From Sphingobium sp. (lineage in GTDB: Bacteria > Pseudomonadota > Alphaproteobacteria > Sphingomonadales > Sphingomonadaceae), in NCBI GenBank assembly GCA_030148625.1, contig JASBTC010000050.1, forward strand, positions 1 through 6,851: a stretch of DNA of 6,851 nucleotides. The letters run 5' to 3'. Shown one piece after another: positions 1 to 4,531 of the stretch. Position numbers and translations under genes: made by a program. Below the pieces are notes generated by a model. It did not search any database. It had not been told where the DNA came from and saw nothing but the letters and a program-made list of their open reading frames with translations. Numbering within the stretch: the first letter of the stretch is position 1; each line of letters opens with the position of its first letter.

Positions 1-62
1 AGCCCGATCACCGAATCCAGGACGAAACGTGTATCGCGCACCGGCGCTGAATAGATCGGCAT
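1..62 (-). CDS. Acyl-CoA dehydrogenase, N-terminal fragment (runs off left edge)
   Basis: Only the first 20 codons and part of the next are inside the window, beginning MPIYSAPVRDTRFVLDSVIG. An opening of the form MPxYxAPVRDxxFVL is, as I recall, typical of the long acyl-CoA dehydrogenases with an extra C-terminal domain (DmdC/FadE-like) found in alphaproteobacteria. These are FAD enzymes that oxidise acyl-CoA to 2-enoyl-CoA in the cytoplasm. A good Shine-Dalgarno, GGAGAG (68-73, read on the minus strand), lies 5 nt before the ATG, which fixes the start. The gene begins 29 nt after the stop of the MerR regulator and is very probably cotranscribed with it, making it the likely target of that regulator. 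Identification rests on about 20 residues only; the substrate class (fatty acyl, branched-chain or methylmercaptopropionyl) cannot be told. Confidence 0.7.
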   Translation of the reverse strand, partial: MPIYSAPVRDTRFVLDSVIG

Positions 63-91
63 CCAAACTCTCCGTAAATGTCCGCCTGGTT

Positions 92-526
92 TCAGGCCCT
101 GGCTTCGCTTTTCGCGTCCGCTTTCTCGACCATCGTCACGAAGCGGGTCAATTCGTCGATCTGCGCGTCGATATCGAGCCGTTGCCGCTTGAGCAGCGCG
201 ATCCGGTCGTTGCATTTCTCGACCGTCACGCGCCGCTGGACATGGCGCCCGTCACCCAGATCGTAGAGATCGATCATCTCCCGGATCTCGGACAGGCTGA
301 AGCCCACCCGCTTGGCGCGCAGGATCCAGGCCAGGCGCGCGCGGTCGCGCTTGGTGTAGATGCGCGTGGTGCCGCGCCGCATCGGCGCGATCAGCCCCTC
401 ATCCTCGTAGAAGCGCAGCGCGCGCGCGGTCACGCCGAATTCTTCGGACAGGTCGGAGATGCTATAGACGTGCCGGTCGCGAACGTCCGGCGTGTCGAGC
501 GTTGCATGAGTCGAAGCATAAGCCAT
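92..526 (-). CDS. MerR-family transcriptional regulator (LiuR-like)
   Basis: A 144-residue DNA-binding regulator. Residues 20-47 (VYSISDLSEEFGVTARALRF onward) form the MerR helix-turn-helix, followed by the wing with RGTTRIYTKRDRARL (51-65) and a second helical pair around GFSLSEIREMIDLY (75-88). Residues about 97-133 are a charged, heptad-like helix suited to the antiparallel dimer coiled coil. There is one cysteine (Cys105) and no metal-binding cysteine loop, so it is not a metal or redox sensor of the MerR/SoxR kind. It resembles regulators next to acyl-CoA dehydrogenase genes, such as LiuR, which control branched-chain or fatty acid breakdown; an acyl-CoA dehydrogenase does follow at 29 nt. 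No Shine-Dalgarno precedes the ATG, but a promoter with an operator-like palindrome sits directly before it, suggesting a leaderless, autoregulated message. The family call is firm; the ligand (an acyl-CoA?) is inference. Confidence 0.9.
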   Translation of the reverse strand: MAYASTHATLDTPDVRDRHVYSISDLSEEFGVTARALRFYEDEGLIAPMRRGTTRIYTKRDRARLAWILRAKRVGFSLSEIREMIDLYDLGDGRHVQRRVTVEKCNDRIALLKRQRLDIDAQIDELTRFVTMVEKADAKSEARA

Positions 527-533
527 GCAGGCG

Positions 534-562
534 AAGATATTTGACGTTCACGTTAACGTCAA
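534..562 (-). promoter_or_regulatory. Promoter of the MerR gene
   Basis: On the minus strand a -35 element TTGACG (557-562; 5 of 6 to consensus) is followed by a 17-nt spacer (540-556) and a -10 element TATCTT (534-539; 4 of 6). Only 7 nt separate the -10 from the ATG at 526-524, so transcription should start at the A of ATG or one base before it. The -35 element overlaps the stop codon of the upstream lipoprotein gene, so the regulator has its own promoter even though it lies 32 nt after that gene. The elements are read directly; their use is inferred. Confidence 0.6.
541..562. promoter_or_regulatory. Operator-like palindrome in the MerR-gene promoter
   Basis: A 22-bp inverted repeat with perfect 8-bp arms, TTGACGTT (541-548) and AACGTCAA (555-562), around a 6-bp centre CACGTT that is itself symmetric at its middle ACGT. 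In all, 20 of 22 positions are symmetric, and ACGT occurs three times. It fills the whole spacer between the -35 and -10 elements and includes the -35. MerR-family proteins bind palindromes in exactly this position, and ACGT-rich palindromes are, as I recall, what was predicted for LiuR-type regulators. With a 17-nt rather than 19-20-nt spacer, binding would be expected to repress, i.e. autorepression. The binding protein is inferred from position. Confidence 0.72.
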
Positions 563-1071
563 GTGGGCGAAGCGCATAGCAGCTTGCCGTCGCGCCCAAG
601 CACCGAAGCCGCGTCGACGGGTGAAGCACTTGATTGGCCCAGCACGAAGCCGGCAAGCGAGCCGCGCTTGGTGCAATAACGCTCGCATCCATCGGGCAGC
701 GATCCGGGCATCGCAATCTCCCGTCCGTCGAAGCGGGCCTCGATCCGGCATTCGCCCTTGCCCTCGAGCGTGACCGTCACGCGCTCTCCGGCCCGCGCGG
801 CGCGGCCCCGCGCCAGGCATTCGGTCTCGTCGCCAAACAGCACGTCGATCCCGATACGATAGGATTCGCCGGTTTCACGCAACAGGCAGACGCGGTCGGG
901 TCCGCCATCGCCGCTCCGCTCGTAAAGCCCTTCGAGTGGCGCGGTCCCCGGATCGGGGATCGCCCCGGCGGCGATCGCGGCATTTTCCAGGTCGCTCTCG
1001 GCGCCGTTGTTCGCGGGCATGTCCGGCGAACAGCCGGCAAGCAACAGGCAAAGTGCGAGCGCAGCCCTCAA
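559..1071 (-). CDS. Small predicted lipoprotein of unknown function
   Basis: A 170-residue protein with a very short signal sequence and a lipobox LAGC (11-14), so Cys14 should be lipidated and the protein held on a membrane, probably facing the periplasm. Residues about 15-45 are low-complexity and acidic (a linker); the rest is a compact domain with [17 protein letters not shown] (48-64) and six further cysteines (62, 85, 108, 129, 133, 166), an even number that could form disulfides. I recognise no family. The start is TTG: it overlaps the hisI stop in TTGA (1071-1068), has GGAG 8 nt upstream, and puts the lipobox right after a short basic and hydrophobic stretch; no other start gives a sensible signal peptide. 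The overlap points to translational coupling with hisI, but nothing suggests a role in histidine synthesis. Confidence 0.78.
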   Translation of the reverse strand: MRAALALCLLLAGCSPDMPANNGAESDLENAAIAAGAIPDPGTAPLEGLYERSGDGGPDRVCLLRETGESYRIGIDVLFGDETECLARGRAARAGERVTVTLEGKGECRIEARFDGREIAMPGSLPDGCERYCTKRGSLAGFVLGQSSASPVDAASVLGRDGKLLCASPT

Positions 1072-1427
1072 TCCACCCGCTCCAGCCGGCCATCGACGAT
1101 CCTGCGATAGAAACAGCTCGGCTCACCGGTATGGCAGGCCGGCCCTGCGGGATCGGCGACGATCCAAATCGCATCCTGGTCGCAGTCGATCCGCATCTCG
1201 ACGACGCGCAGCACATGGCCGGAGGTTTCGCCCTTTTTCCACAATCGCCCACGGCTGCGCGACCAGAAATGGGCTTCACCGGTCGCCTCGGTCAGCGCCA
1301 ACGCGTCGGCATTCATATGCGCCACCATCAACAGCCTGCCATCACGCGCGGTCACCACCGCGGTCACAAGCCCGTTTGCATCGAATTTCGGATCGAGCGT
1401 CTCGCCGCTCTCGCGTTCGCTGGTCAT
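1068..1427 (-). CDS. hisI: Phosphoribosyl-AMP cyclohydrolase
   Basis: HisI hydrolyses phosphoribosyl-AMP to the ProFAR precursor, the third step of histidine synthesis, in the cytoplasm. The 119-residue length fits the single-domain form, without the HisE pyrophosphatase fused as in enteric bacteria. Diagnostic stretches are all present: [10 protein letters not shown] (34-43), [20 protein letters not shown] (50-69), [20 protein letters not shown] (81-100) and SCFYRR (104-109). The three zinc-binding cysteines are Cys82, Cys98 and Cys105, and the metal-binding aspartates are Asp81, Asp83 and Asp85. The gene stands apart from other his genes here and shares a 4-nt overlap with the downstream lipoprotein gene. 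There is no Shine-Dalgarno before the ATG; a weak -10-like TCTAAA lies 7 nt upstream (1435-1440, minus strand). The 5' gap carries an intergenic repeat. Confidence 0.97.
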   Translation of the reverse strand: MTSERESGETLDPKFDANGLVTAVVTARDGRLLMVAHMNADALALTEATGEAHFWSRSRGRLWKKGETSGHVLRVVEMRIDCDQDAIWIVADPAGPACHTGEPSCFYRRIVDGRLERVD

Positions 1428-1438
1428 GCCGCGATTTA

Positions 1439-1502
1439 GAGCATCGCGCGAAAAAGTGGGAGCCGGTTTTCAGCCGAAGCGCATGCAAGGTCGAAAACCA
1501 GC
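1439..1502. repeat. Intergenic fold-back repeat of the alphaproteobacterial AAAAGTGGG..CCGGTTTTC kind
   Basis: The core GAGCATCGCG (1439-1448), AAAAAGTGGG (1451-1460) and GCCGGTTTTC (1462-1471), then GCGCATGC (1480-1487), closely resembles an intergenic repeat I recall from many alphaproteobacteria (GAGCAT.. AAAAGTGG.. ACCGGTTTTC.. ATGCTC). GCCGGTTTTC (1462-1471) can pair with GAAAACCAGC (1493-1502), 9 of 10 bases, over a 21-nt loop containing the palindrome GCATGC. It lies just upstream of hisI and next to its presumed promoter. Copy number elsewhere in the genome cannot be seen from here. Confidence 0.55.
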
Positions 1503-1533
1503 CGCCTGCCATGCCTATCCTCGGATCATCGCA

Positions 1534-1707
1534 TCAATGCCGCGTCACCGGCTTCTCATCCTTGTCGGCGCCCCAGGACATGCGCCGCACGCGACGCACC
1601 TCGCCGGCGCGCACGATGCGCTGCGCTTCCTCGACCGTGCAACCCTGAGAAATCAGCGCCTCCATGAGGATTTCGCTCTCCGTCGGCGCGTCCCGCTTCT
1701 TCTCCAT
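1534..1707 (-). CDS. Hypothetical 57-residue protein
   Basis: A short gene beginning MEKKRDAPTESEILMEALIS. A good ribosome binding site, GGAGA followed by AAGGAT, lies directly before the ATG (1705-1707), which separates it from the much longer open frame that continues upstream antisense to purF. The protein is highly charged and soluble, with a predicted helix-turn-helix-sized core, SEILMEALISQGCTVEEAQR (11-30), that resembles a small helical bundle, then a basic segment RAGEVRRVRRMSW (33-45) and a charged tail ending DKDEKPVTRH. There is one cysteine (Cys23) and no signal peptide or membrane segment. It is divergent from purF, with 126 nt between the two starts. I do not recognise a family; the basic stretch might bind nucleic acid, but that is a guess. 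Confidence 0.6.
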   Translation of the reverse strand: MEKKRDAPTESEILMEALISQGCTVEEAQRIVRAGEVRRVRRMSWGADKDEKPVTRH

Positions 1708-1774
1708 ATCCTTGTCTCCGCCGGACCAACGCACGGCCCTGGAGATCGGCTCCACGCAAAAATGCCGGGAAAGG

Positions 1775-1803
1775 GCGACAAAGCGGGTTCGCCACCCTAT
1801 ATG
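1775..1803 (+). promoter_or_regulatory. Candidate purF promoter
   Basis: GCGACA (1775-1780; 4 of 6 to the -35 consensus), a 17-nt spacer and TATATG (1798-1803; 4 of 6 to the -10 consensus) lie upstream of purF. Transcription would start near 1810, leaving a leader of about 24 nt before the ATG at 1834. The ATG at 1801 overlaps the -10 element, which argues against that earlier in-frame codon as the start. I saw no clear purine-repressor palindrome or riboswitch in the short leader. Confidence 0.4.
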
Positions 1804-1833
1804 CGCTCGACCATTCATCGCGCAGGCGAATCG

Positions 1834-3303
1834 ATGCTCACAACGAATCCCTTCGAAGGCCCGGAAGACGGCGACACGCTCCGCGAGGAATGCGGCATAT
1901 TCGGCATCGCCGGTGCCGAGACCGCGTCGGCGATGGCCGCGCTCGGTCTCCACGCGCTCCAGCATCGCGGCCAGGAAGCCGCGGGCATCACCAGTTTCGA
2001 TGGCGATCAGTTCCACACCCATCGCGCAATGGGCCATGTCGCGGGCAATTTCGACCGCGACGAAGTGATTCGCGGCCTGCCCGGCCACAATGCCTGCGGC
2101 CATGTCCGCTATTCCACCACTGGCGAAACCGCGCTGCGCAACGTCCAGCCGCTCTATGCCGAGCTGGCGAGCGGCGGCTTCGCGGTGGCGCATAACGGCA
2201 ATATCTCGAACGCGATGAAGCTGAAGCGCGACCTGGTCCGCCGCGGCTCGATCTTCCAGTCGACCTCCGACACCGAAGTGATCATCCATCTGGTCGCGAC
2301 TTCGACCTATCGGACATTGCTCGACAAGTTCATCGATGCGCTGCGCCATATCGAAGGCGCCTATTCGCTGATCTGCATGACGCCCGAGGGCATGATCGCC
2401 TGCCGCGATCCGCTGGGTATCCGCCCGCTCGTCATGGGCAAGCTGGGCACCTCGATCATCTTCGCGTCGGAAACCGTCGCGCTCGACGTGGTCGGCGCCG
2501 ACTATATCCGCAGCATCGAACCGGGCGAACTGGTGCTGGTACGCGACGGTGAGATCGAGTCGGTCCACCCCTTCGGCAAGCGGGCCGCGCGTCCCTGCAT
2601 CTTCGAGCATGTCTATTTCTCGCGGCCCGATTCGATCGTCGACGGTTCGTCGGTCTATTCGGTGCGCAAGGCGATCGGCGCGCAGCTCGCGATCGAAGCG
2701 CCGGTCGATGCCGATCTCGTCATCCCCGTCCCCGATTCGGGCGTTCCCGCCGCGATCGGCTATGCCCAGCAATCGGGCATTCCGTTCGAGCTCGGCATCA
2801 TCCGCTCGCACTATGTCGGCCGCACCTTCATCCAGCCGGGCGACAAGGTCCGCCATCTCGGCGTCAAGCTGAAGCACAATGCGAATCGCGCGCTGATCAG
2901 CGGCCAGCGCGTCGTGCTGATCGACGATTCGATCGTGCGCGGCACCACCAGCCTCAAGATCGTCCAGATGATGCGCGATGCCGGTGCCAAGGAAATCCAT
3001 ATGCGCATCGCCAGCCCGCCGACGCGGCACAGCTGCTTCTACGGCGTCGATACGCCCGAGCGCGCCAAGCTGCTCGCGGCCCAGCTCGACGTGCCGGGAA
3101 TGACCGACTTCATCCATGCCGACAGCCTGGCCTTCGTCTCGATCGACGGTCTCTATCGCGCATTGGGTGAGGCGCAGCGCGCCGATATCGGGCCGCAATA
3201 TTGCGACGCCTGCTTCACCGGCGACTATCCCACGACGCTGACCGACCAGGACGATCTCGCGCCCGAGGATCAGTTCTCGCTGCTCGCCGAACGGGTCAAC
3301 TGA
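1834..3303 (+). CDS. purF: Amidophosphoribosyltransferase (glutamine PRPP amidotransferase)
   Basis: PurF makes phosphoribosylamine from PRPP and glutamine, the committed step of purine synthesis. The 489 residues show an N-terminal Ntn glutaminase domain: LREECGIFGIAG puts the nucleophile at Cys20, so a 19-residue propeptide must be removed; ALQHRGQEAAGI (41-52) and HVRYSTTGE (90-98) follow. The C-terminal phosphoribosyltransferase domain has the PRPP loop VVLIDDSIVRGTTS (360-373). It is the Bacillus subtilis type with an oxygen-sensitive [4Fe-4S] cluster: the ligands match Cys255 (RPCIFE), Cys401 (HSCFYG), Cys457 and Cys460 (CDAC). The start at 1834 gives a typical propeptide; upstream in-frame ATGs (e.g. 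1801) lack ribosome sites and extend into the promoter. In many sphingomonads, as I recall, cvpA precedes purF; here the neighbour is a divergent 57-codon gene. An SDR gene follows. Confidence 0.98.
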   Translation: MLTTNPFEGPEDGDTLREECGIFGIAGAETASAMAALGLHALQHRGQEAAGITSFDGDQFHTHRAMGHVAGNFDRDEVIRGLPGHNACGHVRYSTTGETALRNVQPLYAELASGGFAVAHNGNISNAMKLKRDLVRRGSIFQSTSDTEVIIHLVATSTYRTLLDKFIDALRHIEGAYSLICMTPEGMIACRDPLGIRPLVMGKLGTSIIFASETVALDVVGADYIRSIEPGELVLVRDGEIESVHPFGKRAARPCIFEHVYFSRPDSIVDGSSVYSVRKAIGAQLAIEAPVDADLVIPVPDSGVPAAIGYAQQSGIPFELGIIRSHYVGRTFIQPGDKVRHLGVKLKHNANRALISGQRVVLIDDSIVRGTTSLKIVQMMRDAGAKEIHMRIASPPTRHSCFYGVDTPERAKLLAAQLDVPGMTDFIHADSLAFVSIDGLYRALGEAQRADIGPQYCDACFTGDYPTTLTDQDDLAPEDQFSLLAERVN

Positions 3304-3320
3304 CGGCGCTTGCGCCGTCA
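3301..3320 (+). terminator. Stop-codon hairpin after purF, possible terminator
   Basis: TGACGGCGC (3301-3309), TT, GCGCCGTCA (3312-3320) is a perfect 9-bp inverted repeat that begins with the purF TGA stop codon. In RNA it would fold as an 8-bp stem closed by a CUUG loop flanked by G and C, a known stable tetraloop type. No U-run follows (the next bases are CCCCGAACTTG), so it is not a textbook intrinsic terminator; it may protect the 3' end or attenuate read-through into the SDR gene. Confidence 0.5.
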
Positions 3321-3403
3321 CCCCGAACTTGTTTCAGGGTCCAATTCTCCACCCGCTCGATGCTCGTGACGGCCATGGATGCTGAAACGAGTTAAGCATG
3401 ACG
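3316..3403. repeat. Fold-back intergenic repeat between purF and the SDR gene
   Basis: Left arm 3316-3343 (CGTCACCCCGAACTTG, then TTTCAGGGTCCA) and right arm 3376-3403 (TGGATGCTGAAACGAG, then TTAAGCATGACG) are inverted copies matching at 21 of 28 positions, including GTTTCAG/CTGAAAC without a mismatch. About 32 nt lie between the arms. I recall the words CCCCGAACTTGTTTCAGGG and GCTGAAACGAGTTCAGCATG as widespread in sphingomonad intergenic DNA, so this is probably a dispersed REP/MITE-like element. The right arm contains the most upstream ATG (3398) of the SDR frame. Confidence 0.68.
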
Positions 3404-3418
3404 ATTATGGATGACGAT

Positions 3419-4123
3419 ATGTCCGATCTCACCGGAAAGCTCGCTCTGGTCACCGGTGCCAGCCGCGGCATCGGCGCCGCGACCGCAGAGGCTCTGGCCG
3501 CGCGCGGCGCGCATGTCGTGCTGACCGCGCGCACCGCCGACGCGCTGGAAGCCGTGGAGGAACGCATCCACGCCGCGGGCGGCAATGCCACCATCGCACC
3601 GCTCGACCTGACCGACGGCGACAGCATCGCGCGGCTGGCCACCGCGATCTCGGGCCGCTGGGATGCGCTCGACATGCTGGTCATCAATGCCGCCATGCTC
3701 GGCTCGCTCGGCCCGGTGACGACGATCGATGCCAAGGAATTCAACAAGCTGCTGACGCTCAACCTGCTCGCGTCGCAGGCCCTGCTCGCCAATTTCGATC
3801 CGCTGCTCAAGCGCAGCACGGCGGGCCGCGTGATCGCGGTCACGTCGAGCGTCGGCCGCACCCCGCGCGCCTTCTGGGGCGCCTATGGTGCGTCCAAGGC
3901 GGCATTGGACACGCTGGTCACCGCCTACGCCGAGGAAGTGAAGAACCTGTCGCCGATTCGCGTCGCGATCATCGATCCGGGCGCCACCGCAACTGCGATG
4001 CGCGCCCAGGCCTTTCCAGGTGAGGATCCCACGACGGTCAAGTCGCCGGAGGTCGTCGCGCAACGGATCGCAGCGCTTGCGGACGAGGATTTCGAGACCG
4101 GATTGTGGGAAAGAATTAACTGA
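3419..4123 (+). CDS. SDR-family NAD(P)-dependent oxidoreductase
   Basis: A classical short-chain dehydrogenase/reductase, 234 residues from the chosen start. Visible motifs: TGASRGIG (12-19) for the dinucleotide, Arg38 after the second strand (LTARTADAL), which favours NADP(H), NAA (90-92), catalytic Asn115, Ser143/Ser144 (VTSSVG), Tyr156 and Lys160 (YGASK), then IDPG (185-188). The set is complete, so an active cytoplasmic oxidoreductase is expected; the substrate is unknown. The last part (SPEVVAQRIAALADEDFETG) resembles the YciK-like or FabG-like SDRs. Three in-frame ATGs open the frame (3398, 3407, 3419). I chose 3419 because MSDLTGKLALVTG fits the family's usual start and GGA precedes it by 7 nt, whereas 3398 lies inside the fold-back repeat. 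The gene follows purF on the same strand, an order I recall from other sphingomonads, but no functional link is evident. Confidence 0.93.
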   Translation: MSDLTGKLALVTGASRGIGAATAEALAARGAHVVLTARTADALEAVEERIHAAGGNATIAPLDLTDGDSIARLATAISGRWDALDMLVINAAMLGSLGPVTTIDAKEFNKLLTLNLLASQALLANFDPLLKRSTAGRVIAVTSSVGRTPRAFWGAYGASKAALDTLVTAYAEEVKNLSPIRVAIIDPGATATAMRAQAFPGEDPTTVKSPEVVAQRIAALADEDFETGLWERIN

Positions 4124-4157
4124 CTTTCTCAATCTGATCACAGGGCCCGCGTGCGAT

Positions 4158-4186
4158 CCTCCCCGATCTGTCAAGCAAGGGGGAGG
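4158..4186 (+). promoter_or_regulatory. Strong ribosome binding site of the PilZ gene, with a hairpin that can hide it
   Basis: AAGGGGGAGG (4177-4186) ends 6 nt before the ATG at 4193, an unusually long purine-rich Shine-Dalgarno that decides the start over the GTG at 4151. Fifteen nt upstream of its core lies CCTCCCC (4158-4164), the exact complement of GGGGAGG (4180-4186). The 7-bp, six-G:C stem with a 15-nt loop would bury the Shine-Dalgarno. Pairing is seen in the sequence; regulation is inferred. Confidence 0.5.
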
Positions 4187-4192
4187 CTTGCG

Positions 4193-4525
4193 ATGATCTC
4201 GAATTCCAACCCTGTCGGTCCATATGCATTGGCCGCGCAGGAAGATCGCTGCGCACCGCGGGTCAAAATCAGGATTCCGTCGATGTTGCGCCCATCGGGA
4301 TCGAGCGCCGTCCCGGTCATCGTGAACAATCTCTCGATCTCGGGCTTCGCCTGCGAGACGTTCAACGGCCTTCGTCCGGGCACGCTTTGCTGGCTGACCC
4401 TTCCGGGACTCGGCAGTCAGCAGGCGGAAGTGGTCTGGAGCAGAGGGGCGACGATCGGCTGCGCCTTCGCCAACCTGCTCAATCAGGCCGTGCTCGACCT
4501 GATCCTGTCCCGCCACCGGGGCTGA
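4193..4525 (+). CDS. PilZ-domain protein, likely c-di-GMP receptor
   Basis: A 110-residue single-domain PilZ protein. Both halves of the c-di-GMP signature are present: RxxxR as RVKIR (23-27) and (D/N)xSxxG as NLSISG (46-51). The C-terminal half has the usual beta-barrel strands, with VVWSRGATIGCAFANL (80-95) matching the conserved end of the domain, and a final helix LNQAVLDLILSRHR. It should bind c-di-GMP in the cytoplasm and pass the signal to a partner, since it has no effector domain; the target (motility, exopolysaccharide or adhesion) is unknown. The start at the ATG is set by a strong Shine-Dalgarno; a GTG 14 codons earlier has none. The gene lies 69 nt after the SDR gene and converges with the serine hydrolase gene, leaving 6 nt between the stops. 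No promoter is obvious, so it may be read through from the SDR gene. Confidence 0.92.
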   Translation: MISNSNPVGPYALAAQEDRCAPRVKIRIPSMLRPSGSSAVPVIVNNLSISGFACETFNGLRPGTLCWLTLPGLGSQQAEVVWSRGATIGCAFANLLNQAVLDLILSRHRG

Positions 4526-4531
4526 TATCCG

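Noticed and set aside
1426..1833. An N-terminal extension of purF starting as early as 1426
   Set aside because: The extra residues are unlike any PurF, cross the repeat, the 57-codon gene on the other strand and the candidate promoter, and would put the nucleophile Cys about 156 residues in.
1534..3321. A 595-codon open frame on the minus strand covering all of purF
   Set aside because: Its composition (runs of Asp, Arg, Ala, His, with no domain) is that of a reverse-strand shadow of a GC3-rich gene. Only its last 57 codons, which have their own ribosome site, look real.
4151..4192. GTG at 4151 as the PilZ gene start
   Set aside because: It lacks a ribosome site and would place the very strong AAGGGGGAGG Shine-Dalgarno inside the coding region.
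3392..4516. A 374-codon minus-strand frame across the SDR and PilZ genes
   Set aside because: It is antisense to two genes with complete family motifs and has no recognisable protein features.
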